From assembly GCF_024346355.1 (NCBI RefSeq), contig NZ_JAGQCU010000003.1, forward strand, positions 175,871 to 239,870: a stretch of DNA of 64,000 nt, read 5' to 3'. Shown here one piece after another: positions 1 to 8,299 of this stretch. How positions within the stretch are numbered: the stretch's first letter is position 1; every line of letters begins with the position of its first letter. Source of the DNA: Cyanobium sp. ATX 6A2. GTDB taxonomy: Bacteria; Cyanobacteriota; Cyanobacteriia; PCC-6307; Cyanobiaceae. Below the pieces are notes generated by a model. That model worked only from the letters and a program-made list of their open reading frames with translations, was not told where the DNA came from and searched no databases. The position numbers were made by a program, and so were the translations under genes.

Positions 1-615
1 GGCCTGCACGAAGTGCACGTTGGTGCGGGCCGGGAAGGCGGGATGCACCTCCAGGGCCGCCCCCAGCCGTTCCAGATCCACCGCCGCCACCTGGTCCACG
101 GGGATGACCACGTGGGGATTGCCCATCCCGGCCGCGCCCACCGCCAGCATCTGGCCATCCACCTCCAGCTGGCCCTGGGGAATGCCGGCCTCTCCCCTCG
201 CCAGGGTGGTGGGCACGGCCTCAGGGGCCAGGAACGGCGCTCCCATGTCCACCCGCACCGTGCCGTCCTCCTGCAGCTCAGGCACGATCCGGCCCGCCAG
301 GGTCTCCACCTGCCACCGGCGCCCGGCCGCATCGCCGTCGCTGTCGGCCAGGAAGCGGGCCAGGCAGCGGATGCCGTTGCCGCACATCTCCGGCTCGCTG
401 CCATCGGCATTGAAGATGCGCATGCGCAGCTCTCCGTCGGCCTGGGGGGGCAGCGCCAGGATCAGGCCATCGGCCCCCACCCCGAAGCGGCGATCACAGA
501 TGCGGCGGATGCGCTCGGGGGTCAGGCCCAGGCTGTCGTCGGCGCCGGCCGATCCGCGGCCGTCGACCATCAGGAAATCATTTCCCAGACCCTGGTATTT
601 GCTGAACTGGAGCAC
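1..615 (-). CDS. dapF: Diaminopimelate epimerase (3' end outside window)
   Basis: This is the N-terminal 205 codons of DapF, which epimerises LL-diaminopimelate to the meso form for lysine and peptidoglycan synthesis. The first residues carry the family pattern YQGLGNDFLMVDG, and the first catalytic cysteine lies in EMCGNGIRC (about residue 78). The second catalytic cysteine would lie beyond the left edge. The only plausible start is GTG at 615, because no ATG occurs upstream in frame before the divergent gene. The gene is divergent from hfq with 31 bp between the starts, an arrangement known from other cyanobacteria. The identification is certain. The protein is incomplete only because the window ends. 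Confidence 0.95.
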   Translation of the reverse strand, partial: MLQFSKYQGLGNDFLMVDGRGSAGADDSLGLTPERIRRICDRRFGVGADGLILALPPQADGELRMRIFNADGSEPEMCGNGIRCLARFLADSDGDAAGRRWQVETLAGRIVPELQEDGTVRVDMGAPFLAPEAVPTTLARGEAGIPQGQLEVDGQMLAVGAAGMGNPHVVIPVDQVAAVDLERLGAALEVHPAFPARTNVHFVQA

Positions 616-646
616 GATTGAGTCACGGCAACCGGGCTGAAATCCT

Positions 647-898
647 ATGCAGAGCTTTTTCGAAGCACGCACGCCCAACCGCGGCGCCAGCCTCGACACC
701 GACCAACCCAGCACCCGGCACATCCAGACCCTGATCCGCCGCAAGGCCGCCGTGCTGCTGGAGATGGATGCCGGCCGGCAGCTGGAGGGGGTGATCCGCT
801 GGCAGGATCTGCACTTCCTGGCCCTCGATCCCGGTGGTGACCAACAGCTCACCCTGGTGAACCGCCAGGCCGTGGTTCTGCTGCGGGAACAGGCCTGA
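647..898 (+). CDS. hfq: Hfq-like RNA-binding protein, cyanobacterial type
   Basis: The 83-residue protein has the divergent Sm fold of cyanobacterial Hfq: a helix ([10 protein letters not shown]) followed by short beta segments ending in [13 protein letters not shown] and VNRQAVVLL. Cyanobacterial Hfq lacks many RNA-contact residues of the enterobacterial protein and in Synechocystis acts with the pilus motor in motility and DNA uptake. Position next to dapF supports the call, because hfq neighbours dapF in other cyanobacteria. About 20 residues precede the Sm core. ATG at 647 was chosen as the first in-frame start. It lies 43 bp upstream of leuS and may be cotranscribed with it. Confidence 0.8.
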   Translation: MQSFFEARTPNRGASLDTDQPSTRHIQTLIRRKAAVLLEMDAGRQLEGVIRWQDLHFLALDPGGDQQLTLVNRQAVVLLREQA

Positions 899-941
899 AG
901 CGGCCTGTGGCACCATCGCTGATCTCAGCACCGGGCCTGTC

Positions 942-3545
942 GTGAGCGAGAGCAGCCGCTACCAACCCCAGGCCATCGAGCGGCAGTGGCAGGAGCGCTG
1001 GAACGACGCCCGGCTGCACCACACTCCCGATCCCGGCGAGGCCTCCTACATGGCCCTCTCGATGTTCCCCTATCCCTCGGGGAACCTGCACATGGGCCAT
1101 GTGCGCAACTATGTGATCACCGACGTGATCGCCCGGGTGGCGCGCATGCGCGGCCACCAGGTGCTTCACCCGATGGGCTGGGACGCCTTCGGGCTGCCGG
1201 CGGAGAACGCGGCGATCGAGCGTGGTGTGGACCCCGGCGACTGGACGGATCAGAACATCGCCTCCATGCGCAGCCAGCTGCAGCGCCTGGGGCTCTCGAT
1301 CGACTGGGACCGGGAGATCACCACCTGCCACACCGACTACTACCGCTGGACCCAGTGGTTGTTTCTGCAGTTCCTGGAAGCCGGTCTGGCCTACCAGAAG
1401 GAGGCCACCGTGAACTGGGACCCGATCGACCAGACGGTGCTGGCCAATGAACAGGTGGATAGCGAGGGGCGCTCCTGGCGCTCAGGCGCCGTGGTGGAGA
1501 AGCGCCAGCTGCGCCAGTGGTTCCTGAAGATCACGGCCTACGCCGACCAGCTGCTCGATGACCTCGACGGCCTGACGGGCTGGCCGGAGCGGGTGCGCAC
1601 CATGCAGGCCAACTGGATCGGCCGCAGCCGCGGCGCCGAGATCAGCTTTGCGCTGGTGGATGCCGCCGGCCACGACAGCGGCGAGCAGATCAGCGTGTTC
1701 ACCACCCGGCCAGACACCCTGCACGGGGTGAGCTACGTGGTGCTGGCCCCCGAGCATCAGCTGGTGGAGCGGCTCACCACGCCGGATCAGGCCCTGGCGG
1801 TGGCGGCATTCCGGGATCTGGTGAGCGGCCAGAGTGAGCAGGAACGCACCGCCGAGGACAAGCCCAAGCGCGGCATTCCCATCGGTGCCCAGGTGCGCAA
1901 TCCCGCCAATGGCCAGCTGGTGCCGGTGTGGATCGCCGACTACGTGCTGGCCGAGTACGGCACCGGCGCGGTAATGGGGGTTCCCGCCCACGACCAGCGC
2001 GACTTCCTGTTCGCCCGCCAGTACGAGCTGCCGGTGCAGCAGGTGGTGATCCCCGCAGGCAGCGACGAGCACGCCTTCGAGGGCGGGGCCTGGTGCGCTG
2101 ACGGCATCCTCATCCACTCCGGCCGCTTCGATGGGCTGTCCAGCGCCTCGGCCAGGGACGCGATCGTGGTGGCGGCCGAACAGGAGGGCTGGGGGCGGGG
2201 CCGCACCACCTACCGACTTCGCGACTGGCTGATCTCCCGCCAGCGCTACTGGGGCTGCCCGATCCCGGTGATCCACTGCGAAAGCTGCGGCGTGGTGCCG
2301 GTGCCGGCCGACCAGCTGCCGGTGGAGCTGCCACGGAACGTGCCCCTCGAGGGCCGGGGCGGCTCCCCCCTGGCCCAGCTCGAAAGCTGGGTCACCGTGC
2401 CCTGTCCCTGCTGCGGCAAGCCCGCCCGGCGCGAGACCGACACCATGGACACGTTCATGTGCTCCAGCTGGTATTACCTGCGCTACAGCGACGCCCACAA
2501 CGACACCCTGCCCTTCAGCCGTGCGGCGGTGGATCGCTGGCTGCCGGTGGATCAGTACGTGGGTGGAATCGAGCACGCGATCCTGCACCTGCTCTACGCC
2601 CGTTTCTTCACCAAGGTGCTGCGCGACCGCGGGCTGCTCGGTTTCTCCGAACCCTTCTCCCGCCTGCTCACCCAGGGGATGGTGCAGGGGATCACCTACC
2701 GCAACCCCCACACCGGCCGCCACATCGCCCCCGCCGATGTGGCCGACCCCAGTGATCCCCGCGACCCCGAGAGCGGTGAGCGGCTCGACACCTTCTACGA
2801 AAAGATGTCGAAGTCGAAGCACAACGGCGTGGATCCGGCCGTGGTGATCGACCGCTATGGCGCCGACACGGCGCGCATGTTCATCCTGTTCAAGGCGCCA
2901 CCGGAAAAAGACCTGGAGTGGGACGACGCCGATGTGGAAGGCCAGTACCGCTTTCTGCAGCGGCTCTGGCGCCTGGTGGACGGCGCCCTTCAGCGGGGGC
3001 TGAGCCTCGCTGCCCAATCCGGTGGGGTGGCCTCTGATCGCCTGACTCCGACCTCCGCGGCAGACCGTGATCTGCGCCGGGCGGTGCACAGCGCGATCGT
3101 GGCGGTGAGCGACGACCTGCAGGGCGAGTTTCAGTTCAACACCGCGGTGGCAGAGCTGATGAAACTCAGCAATGCCATGGGCGAGCACCTGGCCAGTGCC
3201 TCCGATGCGCTGGCCCTCGAGGCTCTGCGCAGCCTGCTGCTGCTGCTCGCCCCCTTCGCCCCCCACATGGCCGAGGAACTCTGGAGCCGCCTGGACGCCG
3301 CCGGCAGCATTCATCGGCAGCACTGGCCGCAGGCCGACCCCGCCGCCCTGGTGCGCGACACCATCCCCCTGGTGATTCAGGTGAAGGGCAAGGTGCGCGG
3401 CAACCTGGAGGTGCCGGCCGATGCCGACCGGGCCACCCTCGAGCAGCTAGCCCTGAACAGCGACATCGCCGCCAAATGGCTGGAGGGCCGCCCCCCCAGC
3501 CGGGTGATCGTGGTGCCGGGCAAGCTGGTCAACCTCGTGCCCTGA
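942..3545 (+). CDS. leuS: Leucyl-tRNA synthetase
   Basis: This 867-residue class Ia aminoacyl-tRNA synthetase charges tRNA-Leu with leucine in the cytoplasm. It shows the HIGH motif as GNLHMGH near residues 48-53 and KMSKS at residues 621-625, with the CP1 editing insertion between them (TTRPDTLHG near residue 255) and a C-terminal anticodon-binding region. Its length is normal for bacterial LeuRS. The start is GTG at 942 (reading [10 protein letters not shown]), which places the typical YxPxxIExxWQxxW opening at the N-terminus. The malic enzyme gene follows 25 bp downstream on the same strand. Confidence 0.98.
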   Translation: MSESSRYQPQAIERQWQERWNDARLHHTPDPGEASYMALSMFPYPSGNLHMGHVRNYVITDVIARVARMRGHQVLHPMGWDAFGLPAENAAIERGVDPGDWTDQNIASMRSQLQRLGLSIDWDREITTCHTDYYRWTQWLFLQFLEAGLAYQKEATVNWDPIDQTVLANEQVDSEGRSWRSGAVVEKRQLRQWFLKITAYADQLLDDLDGLTGWPERVRTMQANWIGRSRGAEISFALVDAAGHDSGEQISVFTTRPDTLHGVSYVVLAPEHQLVERLTTPDQALAVAAFRDLVSGQSEQERTAEDKPKRGIPIGAQVRNPANGQLVPVWIADYVLAEYGTGAVMGVPAHDQRDFLFARQYELPVQQVVIPAGSDEHAFEGGAWCADGILIHSGRFDGLSSASARDAIVVAAEQEGWGRGRTTYRLRDWLISRQRYWGCPIPVIHCESCGVVPVPADQLPVELPRNVPLEGRGGSPLAQLESWVTVPCPCCGKPARRETDTMDTFMCSSWYYLRYSDAHNDTLPFSRAAVDRWLPVDQYVGGIEHAILHLLYARFFTKVLRDRGLLGFSEPFSRLLTQGMVQGITYRNPHTGRHIAPADVADPSDPRDPESGERLDTFYEKMSKSKHNGVDPAVVIDRYGADTARMFILFKAPPEKDLEWDDADVEGQYRFLQRLWRLVDGALQRGLSLAAQSGGVASDRLTPTSAADRDLRRAVHSAIVAVSDDLQGEFQFNTAVAELMKLSNAMGEHLASASDALALEALRSLLLLLAPFAPHMAEELWSRLDAAGSIHRQHWPQADPAALVRDTIPLVIQVKGKVRGNLEVPADADRATLEQLALNSDIAAKWLEGRPPSRVIVVPGKLVNLVP

Positions 3546-3570
3546 CTCCAGCGGCACGCCGCCGCCTGCC

Positions 3571-5349
3571 ATGGTCTCGCTTTCCCAGGTCTCTCCACAC
3601 CAGGACGCCCAGCCACCCGATCCGCCGGTGCGCTTCACCGCCCTGCGCGGGCCGGCGCTGCTGGCCCAGCCGGCACTCAACAAGGACACCGCCTTCAGCC
3701 CCGACGAGCGCCACGCTCTGGAACTCGACGGCCTGCTGCCCGCCGCGGTGGAGACCATCGAACAGCAGGTGCGGCGGGTGTGGGACGGCTTCCAGCGTCT
3801 TGGCGATCCCCTGGCCCGCTTCCTCTACGTGAGCGGCCTGCGGCAGCGCAATCTCACCCTGTTTCACCACTTCCTGCAGCAGCACATCGACGCCGTGCTG
3901 CCGGTGGTGTACACCCCCACCGTGGGGGCGGTGATCGAGGCCTTCAGCCACACCGATCTGCCCGGCGCTCAGGGCCTCTACCTCACCCCTGAGCTGCTGC
4001 CGCAGCTTCCCGGGCTGTTGCGCCGCGCAGCCCCCGACGGGGTGGATCTGCTGCTGGTGACCGACTCGGAGGGGATCCTGGGCATCGGCGACCAGGGCAT
4101 CGGCGGCATCCACATCTGCCAGGGCAAGCTGGCCGTGTACACCCTCTGCGCCGGCCTCAATCCCGAGCGGGTGCTGGCCGTGACCCTCGATGTGGGCACC
4201 GATCGCCCCAGCCTGCTCAGCGATCCCCTCTACCCCGGCCTGCGCCAGCGGCGGCTGCGGGGCCAGGCCTACGACGCGGTGCTGGACAGCTTCGTGGCCG
4301 CCGTGGACGCCGTGTTCCCGGGGGCATTCCTGCACTGGGAGGATTTCGGCAGCCCCCAGGCCCGGCAGGTGCTGGACCGTTACCGCCAGCGCCTGCCCAG
4401 CTTCAACGACGACATCCAGGGCACCAGCGTGGTGGCCGCAGCGGCTGTGCTCGCCGCCTGCCGGGGGCAGGGGGTACGGCTGGAGGACCAGCGCCTCGTG
4501 ATCTTCGGGGCGGGCACCGCCGGCTGCGGGATTGCCAAGCGGTTGCTGCGGCTGCTGCAGGCCCGGGGGCTGAGCCTCGAGGAGGCCCGCTCCCGGATCT
4601 GGGCCATCGACCGCCAGGGGCTGCTGCTGGAGAACCAGGAGGCCATCCCTCCGGTGGCCCGCCCCTACGCCCGGCCCGCCGGCGACGCTGCCGGCTTCGA
4701 CACCGACGCCGAGGGCCGCATCGACCTGCTGGAGGTGGTGCGGCGGGTGCGACCCACCGTGCTGATCGGCACCTCGGCGGTGGCCGGGGCCTTCAACCAA
4801 GAGGTGGTGGAAACCATGACGGCGGGGCTGGGGGAGGAGCGCACCAGTGGCGGCCGACGGCCGGTGATCCTGCCCCTCTCCAACCCCACGGTCCTGGCCG
4901 AGGCCACTCCGGCGGATCTGATCGCCTGGAGCGGCGGCCAGGCCCTGGTGGCCAGCGGCAGTCCTTTTGCGCCGGTGCGGCATCAGGGGCGGGAGCGGCC
5001 GATCGGGCAGTGCAACAACTGCTTTGTGTTCCCGGGGCTGGGTTTTGCCTGCGTGGCCATAGGCGCCACCACGGTGAGTGAGGCGATGATCGATGCCGCC
5101 CTGGCGGCCCTGGTGGAGCAGATCCCCGCCAGCCGGGATCCCGAGCGGCCCTTGATGCCGCCCATGGCCCACAGTCAGGCGGTGGGGGCAGCGGTGGCCG
5201 AAGCGGTGGCCCTGGCGGCGGTGCAGGAGGGCGTGGCCCGGTTGGCCACCACAGCCGAAGAGGCCCGGGCCTGTCTGCAGCGGGCCCGCTGGCACCCCAG
5301 CTACCGGTCCATCCATCCCATCATGGGTGCAGCAACGGCAACACCATGA
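3571..5349 (+). CDS. NAD(P)-dependent malic enzyme (large, MaeA/SfcA type)
   Basis: The 592-residue protein oxidatively decarboxylates malate to pyruvate. It has the malic enzyme signature segments VVYTPTVGAV, the catalytic region around ITDSEGILGIGDQG-like residues (here VTDSEGILGIGDQG), and FNDDIQGTS, where the acidic residues bind the divalent metal. A Rossmann segment (FGAGTAGCGIAKRLL) follows. Length near 590 matches the SfcA/eukaryotic-like family rather than the short or PTA-fused bacterial forms. Cofactor preference cannot be read with confidence. The stop codon overlaps the start of the next gene as ATGA, which suggests translational coupling. Confidence 0.95.
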   Translation: MVSLSQVSPHQDAQPPDPPVRFTALRGPALLAQPALNKDTAFSPDERHALELDGLLPAAVETIEQQVRRVWDGFQRLGDPLARFLYVSGLRQRNLTLFHHFLQQHIDAVLPVVYTPTVGAVIEAFSHTDLPGAQGLYLTPELLPQLPGLLRRAAPDGVDLLLVTDSEGILGIGDQGIGGIHICQGKLAVYTLCAGLNPERVLAVTLDVGTDRPSLLSDPLYPGLRQRRLRGQAYDAVLDSFVAAVDAVFPGAFLHWEDFGSPQARQVLDRYRQRLPSFNDDIQGTSVVAAAAVLAACRGQGVRLEDQRLVIFGAGTAGCGIAKRLLRLLQARGLSLEEARSRIWAIDRQGLLLENQEAIPPVARPYARPAGDAAGFDTDAEGRIDLLEVVRRVRPTVLIGTSAVAGAFNQEVVETMTAGLGEERTSGGRRPVILPLSNPTVLAEATPADLIAWSGGQALVASGSPFAPVRHQGRERPIGQCNNCFVFPGLGFACVAIGATTVSEAMIDAALAALVEQIPASRDPERPLMPPMAHSQAVGAAVAEAVALAAVQEGVARLATTAEEARACLQRARWHPSYRSIHPIMGAATATP

Positions 5350-5624
5350 AGGCCAGCTGGAACAACGGCGTGATCGCCAGCAGCGACGACATCGTGACCG
5401 TGGAGGGCAACGCCTACTTCCCGGCCGAGTCGCTCAGTGCCGATTGCTTCCGCCCCTCCGACCACCGCAGCGTCTGCGGCTGGAAGGGGGAAGCCCACTA
5501 CTACGACGTCGTGGTGGACGGCCGGGTGAACGCCAATGCCGCCTGGTTCTACCCCGATCCCAAGCCAGCGGCGGCCGAGATCAAAGGCCGCGTGGCCTTC
5601 TGGAAGGGCGTCACCGTCAACTGA
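5346..5624 (+). CDS. DUF427 family protein
   Basis: This 92-residue protein carries the DUF427 pattern: EGNAYFPAESL, then the C-WKG motif (VCGWKGEAHYY), VDGRVN and the AAWFYPDPKPAAAEIKGRVAF tail. Members of this family are small beta-rich proteins whose biochemical role is not established, and they occur in bacteria, fungi and plants. The ATG overlaps the malic enzyme stop codon by 4 bp, so it is probably translated from the same message. No signal peptide or membrane segment is seen. Confidence 0.85.
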   Translation: MKASWNNGVIASSDDIVTVEGNAYFPAESLSADCFRPSDHRSVCGWKGEAHYYDVVVDGRVNANAAWFYPDPKPAAAEIKGRVAFWKGVTVN

Positions 5625-5726
5625 GCCGGATGGCCCGGCGCATGGCGAGGCCAACGGCGAGGCGGATGTCCCGCCTTGGCATGGCGGTAGAGGGGCACCA
5701 GAGTTCCTCAATCTGACCCCGCGCCA

Positions 5727-6329
5727 ATGCCACGCCTGCTCCTGGAGCTGCGCCGGCGGCTGGCCCAGCGCCTGCGTGGCTGGGCGACCGCCGTGGCGCC
5801 TCCCTCCAGTCCACGAACCCCACCGCCGCCTCGCCAGGATCCTGGCGAGGCCGCCTCTGCCCCCCCGATGCTTGCGCCCCTGGCCGCCTGCCCTGCCACC
5901 CGGGAGCCGCTGTCGGTGGAACAGGCGGTACTGGAGCGCAGCCTCAGCGTGCTGCGCCGCGAGGCGGGCGACGCCCTGGCCGCCCTCGGATCGGCCCACG
6001 CCCTGGTGAGCTCGGCCCGCTTCAGCCAGTTGCAGGAGGTGCGCCAGCGGGTGGCCGACGGCCAGTTGCCCCAGGAAGCACTGCAGGCCATGGCGGCCGA
6101 CTACCAGGGCTGGCAGAGCGACCAGGTACGCCTCTTCGATGCCCTGGCGCTGGTGCTGCGCATGCGCATTCCCAAGGGCATGGCCCTCGAGCAGGTGGGG
6201 GAGGACCTGGAGGAACAGGCCCGCCACCACCTCACCAGCCTGGCGGTGGAATACCAGCGAGGCCTGCTGGCCCAGCAGTTCCGACCCTCCCAGAGGTCCG
6301 GCGGCGATCGCCCTGACGGCGCCGACTGA
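5727..6329 (+). CDS. Conserved hypothetical protein
   Basis: The 200-residue product is not recognised. It has a basic, Arg-rich start (RLLLELRRRLAQRLRGW), then a Pro/Ser/Ala-rich linker to about residue 50, then a largely helical region that includes LEQVGEDLEEQARHHL. No transmembrane segment or catalytic motif is apparent. It starts at ATG 5727 after a gap of about 100 bp and ends 8 bp before the convergent DUF6629 gene. Codon use resembles its neighbours, which supports it being real. No function is proposed. Confidence 0.6.
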   Translation: MPRLLLELRRRLAQRLRGWATAVAPPSSPRTPPPPRQDPGEAASAPPMLAPLAACPATREPLSVEQAVLERSLSVLRREAGDALAALGSAHALVSSARFSQLQEVRQRVADGQLPQEALQAMAADYQGWQSDQVRLFDALALVLRMRIPKGMALEQVGEDLEEQARHHLTSLAVEYQRGLLAQQFRPSQRSGGDRPDGAD

Positions 6330-6337
6330 GGCCGCCC

Positions 6338-7042
6338 TCAGGCCGCCCCGGCTGTCGCCGGGTCGGGGCTGGGCGAACCCAGCGGCTCGGCAGCAACCCA
6401 GGGAATCAGCAGAGCGAGCAGCGCCGCCATGAAGCACCACACCGATGTGAAGGCTTGGGTGGCGACGATCCAGCTCAGCACCACCGTCACGAGCAGGGCC
6501 AGGGCATACCAGGCAAGCCGGCGCCAGCCGCACAGCAGCAGCGGCGCCAGCACCACCAGGGCGTAGCTGCTCACCCCCAGCTCATGGGACAGCAGACCAT
6601 CACCCAGCAGACGGGCCTGGTAGTTGATCGAGCCACCGGCGATGGCCGGCAGCACCCGGCTGGAATCCAGCAGCAGGGGGAGCCAGAGCCAGAGTCCCAT
6701 CAGTACCCCGAGGGCGCAGCAGAAGCGCAGCAGCGGCAGCAGCTGGGGGCGCCGGGTCTGGGCCGCCCGCAGTGCGCACCAGGGCATCCAGGCGGGCCAG
6801 AAGCCATGGGCGAAGAACAGAAAGCCCACAGCGGCAGGATGGGCGAAGGCCTGTGGTGGCGGGGCATCCAGTCCAAGCCACACCAGCCCCTCCAGGGCCT
6901 GCTGCAGCGCAAACAGCCAGGGGCACAGGGCCAGGGGCAGCAGGTCGGGCCTTTGCCGGGCCTGGCACACCCTCAGCGCCCAGGCGCCGGCAGGAACCAG
7001 GGATCCCGCCGCGATGAAACTGGCCTCACTGGAAAAACACAT
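6338..7042 (-). CDS. DUF6629 family integral membrane protein
   Basis: The 234-residue protein begins MCFSSEASF, the hallmark opening of the DUF6629 family, and then runs through about seven hydrophobic segments separated by short loops such as LEGLVWLGLD. This predicts a polytopic inner or thylakoid membrane protein. The family has no established biochemical role. It is convergent with the preceding hypothetical gene and divergent from the PPC-glutaredoxin gene, with about 99 bp between the latter starts. Start ATG at 7042 is clear from the family opening. Confidence 0.8.
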   Translation of the reverse strand: MCFSSEASFIAAGSLVPAGAWALRVCQARQRPDLLPLALCPWLFALQQALEGLVWLGLDAPPPQAFAHPAAVGFLFFAHGFWPAWMPWCALRAAQTRRPQLLPLLRFCCALGVLMGLWLWLPLLLDSSRVLPAIAGGSINYQARLLGDGLLSHELGVSSYALVVLAPLLLCGWRRLAWYALALLVTVVLSWIVATQAFTSVWCFMAALLALLIPWVAAEPLGSPSPDPATAGAA

Positions 7043-7141
7043 GGCATGACCATCGCGGCAGGATCTCCATCACCAGGCTGGCAGAGCCCCGCGGCGGGCC
7101 CGGCGCGTAGCTTGGCCCTCTGAACGTCATCGCCTCAGCCC

Positions 7142-7729
7142 ATGCGTGCCGTGCCGCTGCACCTCGATGCCGGGAGCGACGTGCTGCGCAGCCTGGCGGA
7201 GCTGGCCGCAGCCCAGCAGGCCGCGGGCTTCGTGCTCAGTGTGGTGGGCAACCTCTCCCAGGCCGCTTTCCAGTGTCCGGGGCAGAGCGCTCCCACCCTG
7301 GTGCGGGGGGAGCTGGAAATCATCACCCTGCAGGGCACGATCGCGCCGGCGGGCGTGCATCTGCACCTCAGCCTCTCCGATGGCAACTGTGAGGTGTGGG
7401 GAGGCCATCTGGAGCCGGGCACCCTGGTGCTCAAGGGCGCCGACGTGCTGGTGGGACTGCTCGAGGGAGCCGACCCGGCGGGCCAGGCGCCCACCCCCAC
7501 CAGCCAGCGGCAGCAGGAGCCACGTGTGCAGATCGTGGTGGCCCGCGGCTGTCCCTACAGCGCCCGGGCCCTGCGCATGCTGCGCACCCTGGCCATTCCC
7601 CACAGCGTTGAGCACACCGACCGGGGGCCGGTGCCCCAGGTGTTCATCGACGGGATGAAGATCGGCGGCTATGACGCCCTGGCTGATCTGCACGGACGGG
7701 GGGAGCTCGAACCCCTCCGCCAGCGCTGA
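7142..7729 (+). CDS. PPC/DUF296 domain fused to glutaredoxin
   Basis: Two domains are visible in 195 residues. Residues 1-112 form a PPC (DUF296) domain, with the core LHLHLSLSDG and the strand motif VWGGHL near residues 85-90. This fold is known as the oligomerising part of plant AT-hook proteins and as stand-alone bacterial proteins. After a Pro/Thr/Gln linker, residues 128-195 form a glutaredoxin-like domain with active site CPYS (137-140), the cis-proline segment VPQVFID (about 164-170) and GGYDAL (175-180). The pairing suggests a redox-controlled PPC protein, but its target is unknown. A second unknown gene starts 9 bp downstream and is probably cotranscribed. Confidence 0.85.
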   Translation: MRAVPLHLDAGSDVLRSLAELAAAQQAAGFVLSVVGNLSQAAFQCPGQSAPTLVRGELEIITLQGTIAPAGVHLHLSLSDGNCEVWGGHLEPGTLVLKGADVLVGLLEGADPAGQAPTPTSQRQQEPRVQIVVARGCPYSARALRMLRTLAIPHSVEHTDRGPVPQVFIDGMKIGGYDALADLHGRGELEPLRQR

Positions 7730-7738
7730 GCAGCGCCC

Positions 7739-8299
7739 ATGGAGCTGCAGCTCACCACCCTGCCCGGCTGCGCCCTGGCGATCGGGGCCTATCCACGCTT
7801 TGCCTACGACCCCCAGGGTGGAGGGGGCATCGGCTGGCTGGGCGAGGCCGACGACCGCGGCCGGCCCCTGGAGTTCAGCCCCGGCGAGCTGCGCATCCCC
7901 CCCCTGAGCTGGCGCAGCACCCGCGTGCTCGGCCTGCCCCTGCCCCCCGGACTGACGATCGCCATCGAACCACGGCAGCTCAGCGGGCACCTGGAACCCC
8001 GCAGCGGTGAGCTGCGGTTGCGCTTCAGAGCCCGCTTCCACTGCAGCGCCCTGGGGGTCTACCGACCGGCGGCGCTGGCGATCGAAACGGAACTGAGCAC
8101 CGGCTCGGTGAACAGCCGGCGCCACAGCTGCCGAGGCGCGGCGCTGGACAGCGACGGCAGGGGGGTGCTGGTGGGTGTGGCCCAGGTGCCCCCCAGCGGC
8201 GATGCCTGGCTGGACCGCTTCCTGGGGCTGCCGGATGAGGCCCTGGCGCTGCTGCGCTGCCGCCTCATCCCGGTGGAATCCCAGCTCAGGCGCGGCTGA
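7739..8299 (+). CDS. Conserved hypothetical protein
   Basis: The 186-residue protein is not recognised. It looks beta-rich, with many alternating hydrophobic residues, and has no membrane segment or obvious catalytic motif. It starts 9 bp after the PPC-glutaredoxin gene, which suggests a two-gene operon, and its last 14 bp overlap the 3' end of pgi on the other strand. Sequences of this kind (about 180 residues opening with a GxYPxFxYD-like motif) appear to be cyanobacterial, but no role can be assigned. Confidence 0.65.
   Translation: MELQLTTLPGCALAIGAYPRFAYDPQGGGGIGWLGEADDRGRPLEFSPGELRIPPLSWRSTRVLGLPLPPGLTIAIEPRQLSGHLEPRSGELRLRFRARFHCSALGVYRPAALAIETELSTGSVNSRRHSCRGAALDSDGRGVLVGVAQVPPSGDAWLDRFLGLPDEALALLRCRLIPVESQLRRG

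Noticed and set aside
1482..3323. 613-codon minus-strand frame inside leuS
   Set aside because: It is the antisense shadow of leuS, made long by high GC. It has His/Gly-rich sequence and no domain.
3529..5316. 595-codon minus-strand frame over the malic enzyme gene
   Set aside because: It is antisense to a complete malic enzyme with all motifs. Composition is His/Gln/Gly-rich.
5617..5823. Minus-strand frame in the gap after the DUF427 gene
   Set aside because: It overlaps the 5' part of the 200-codon gene, is low complexity and matches no family.
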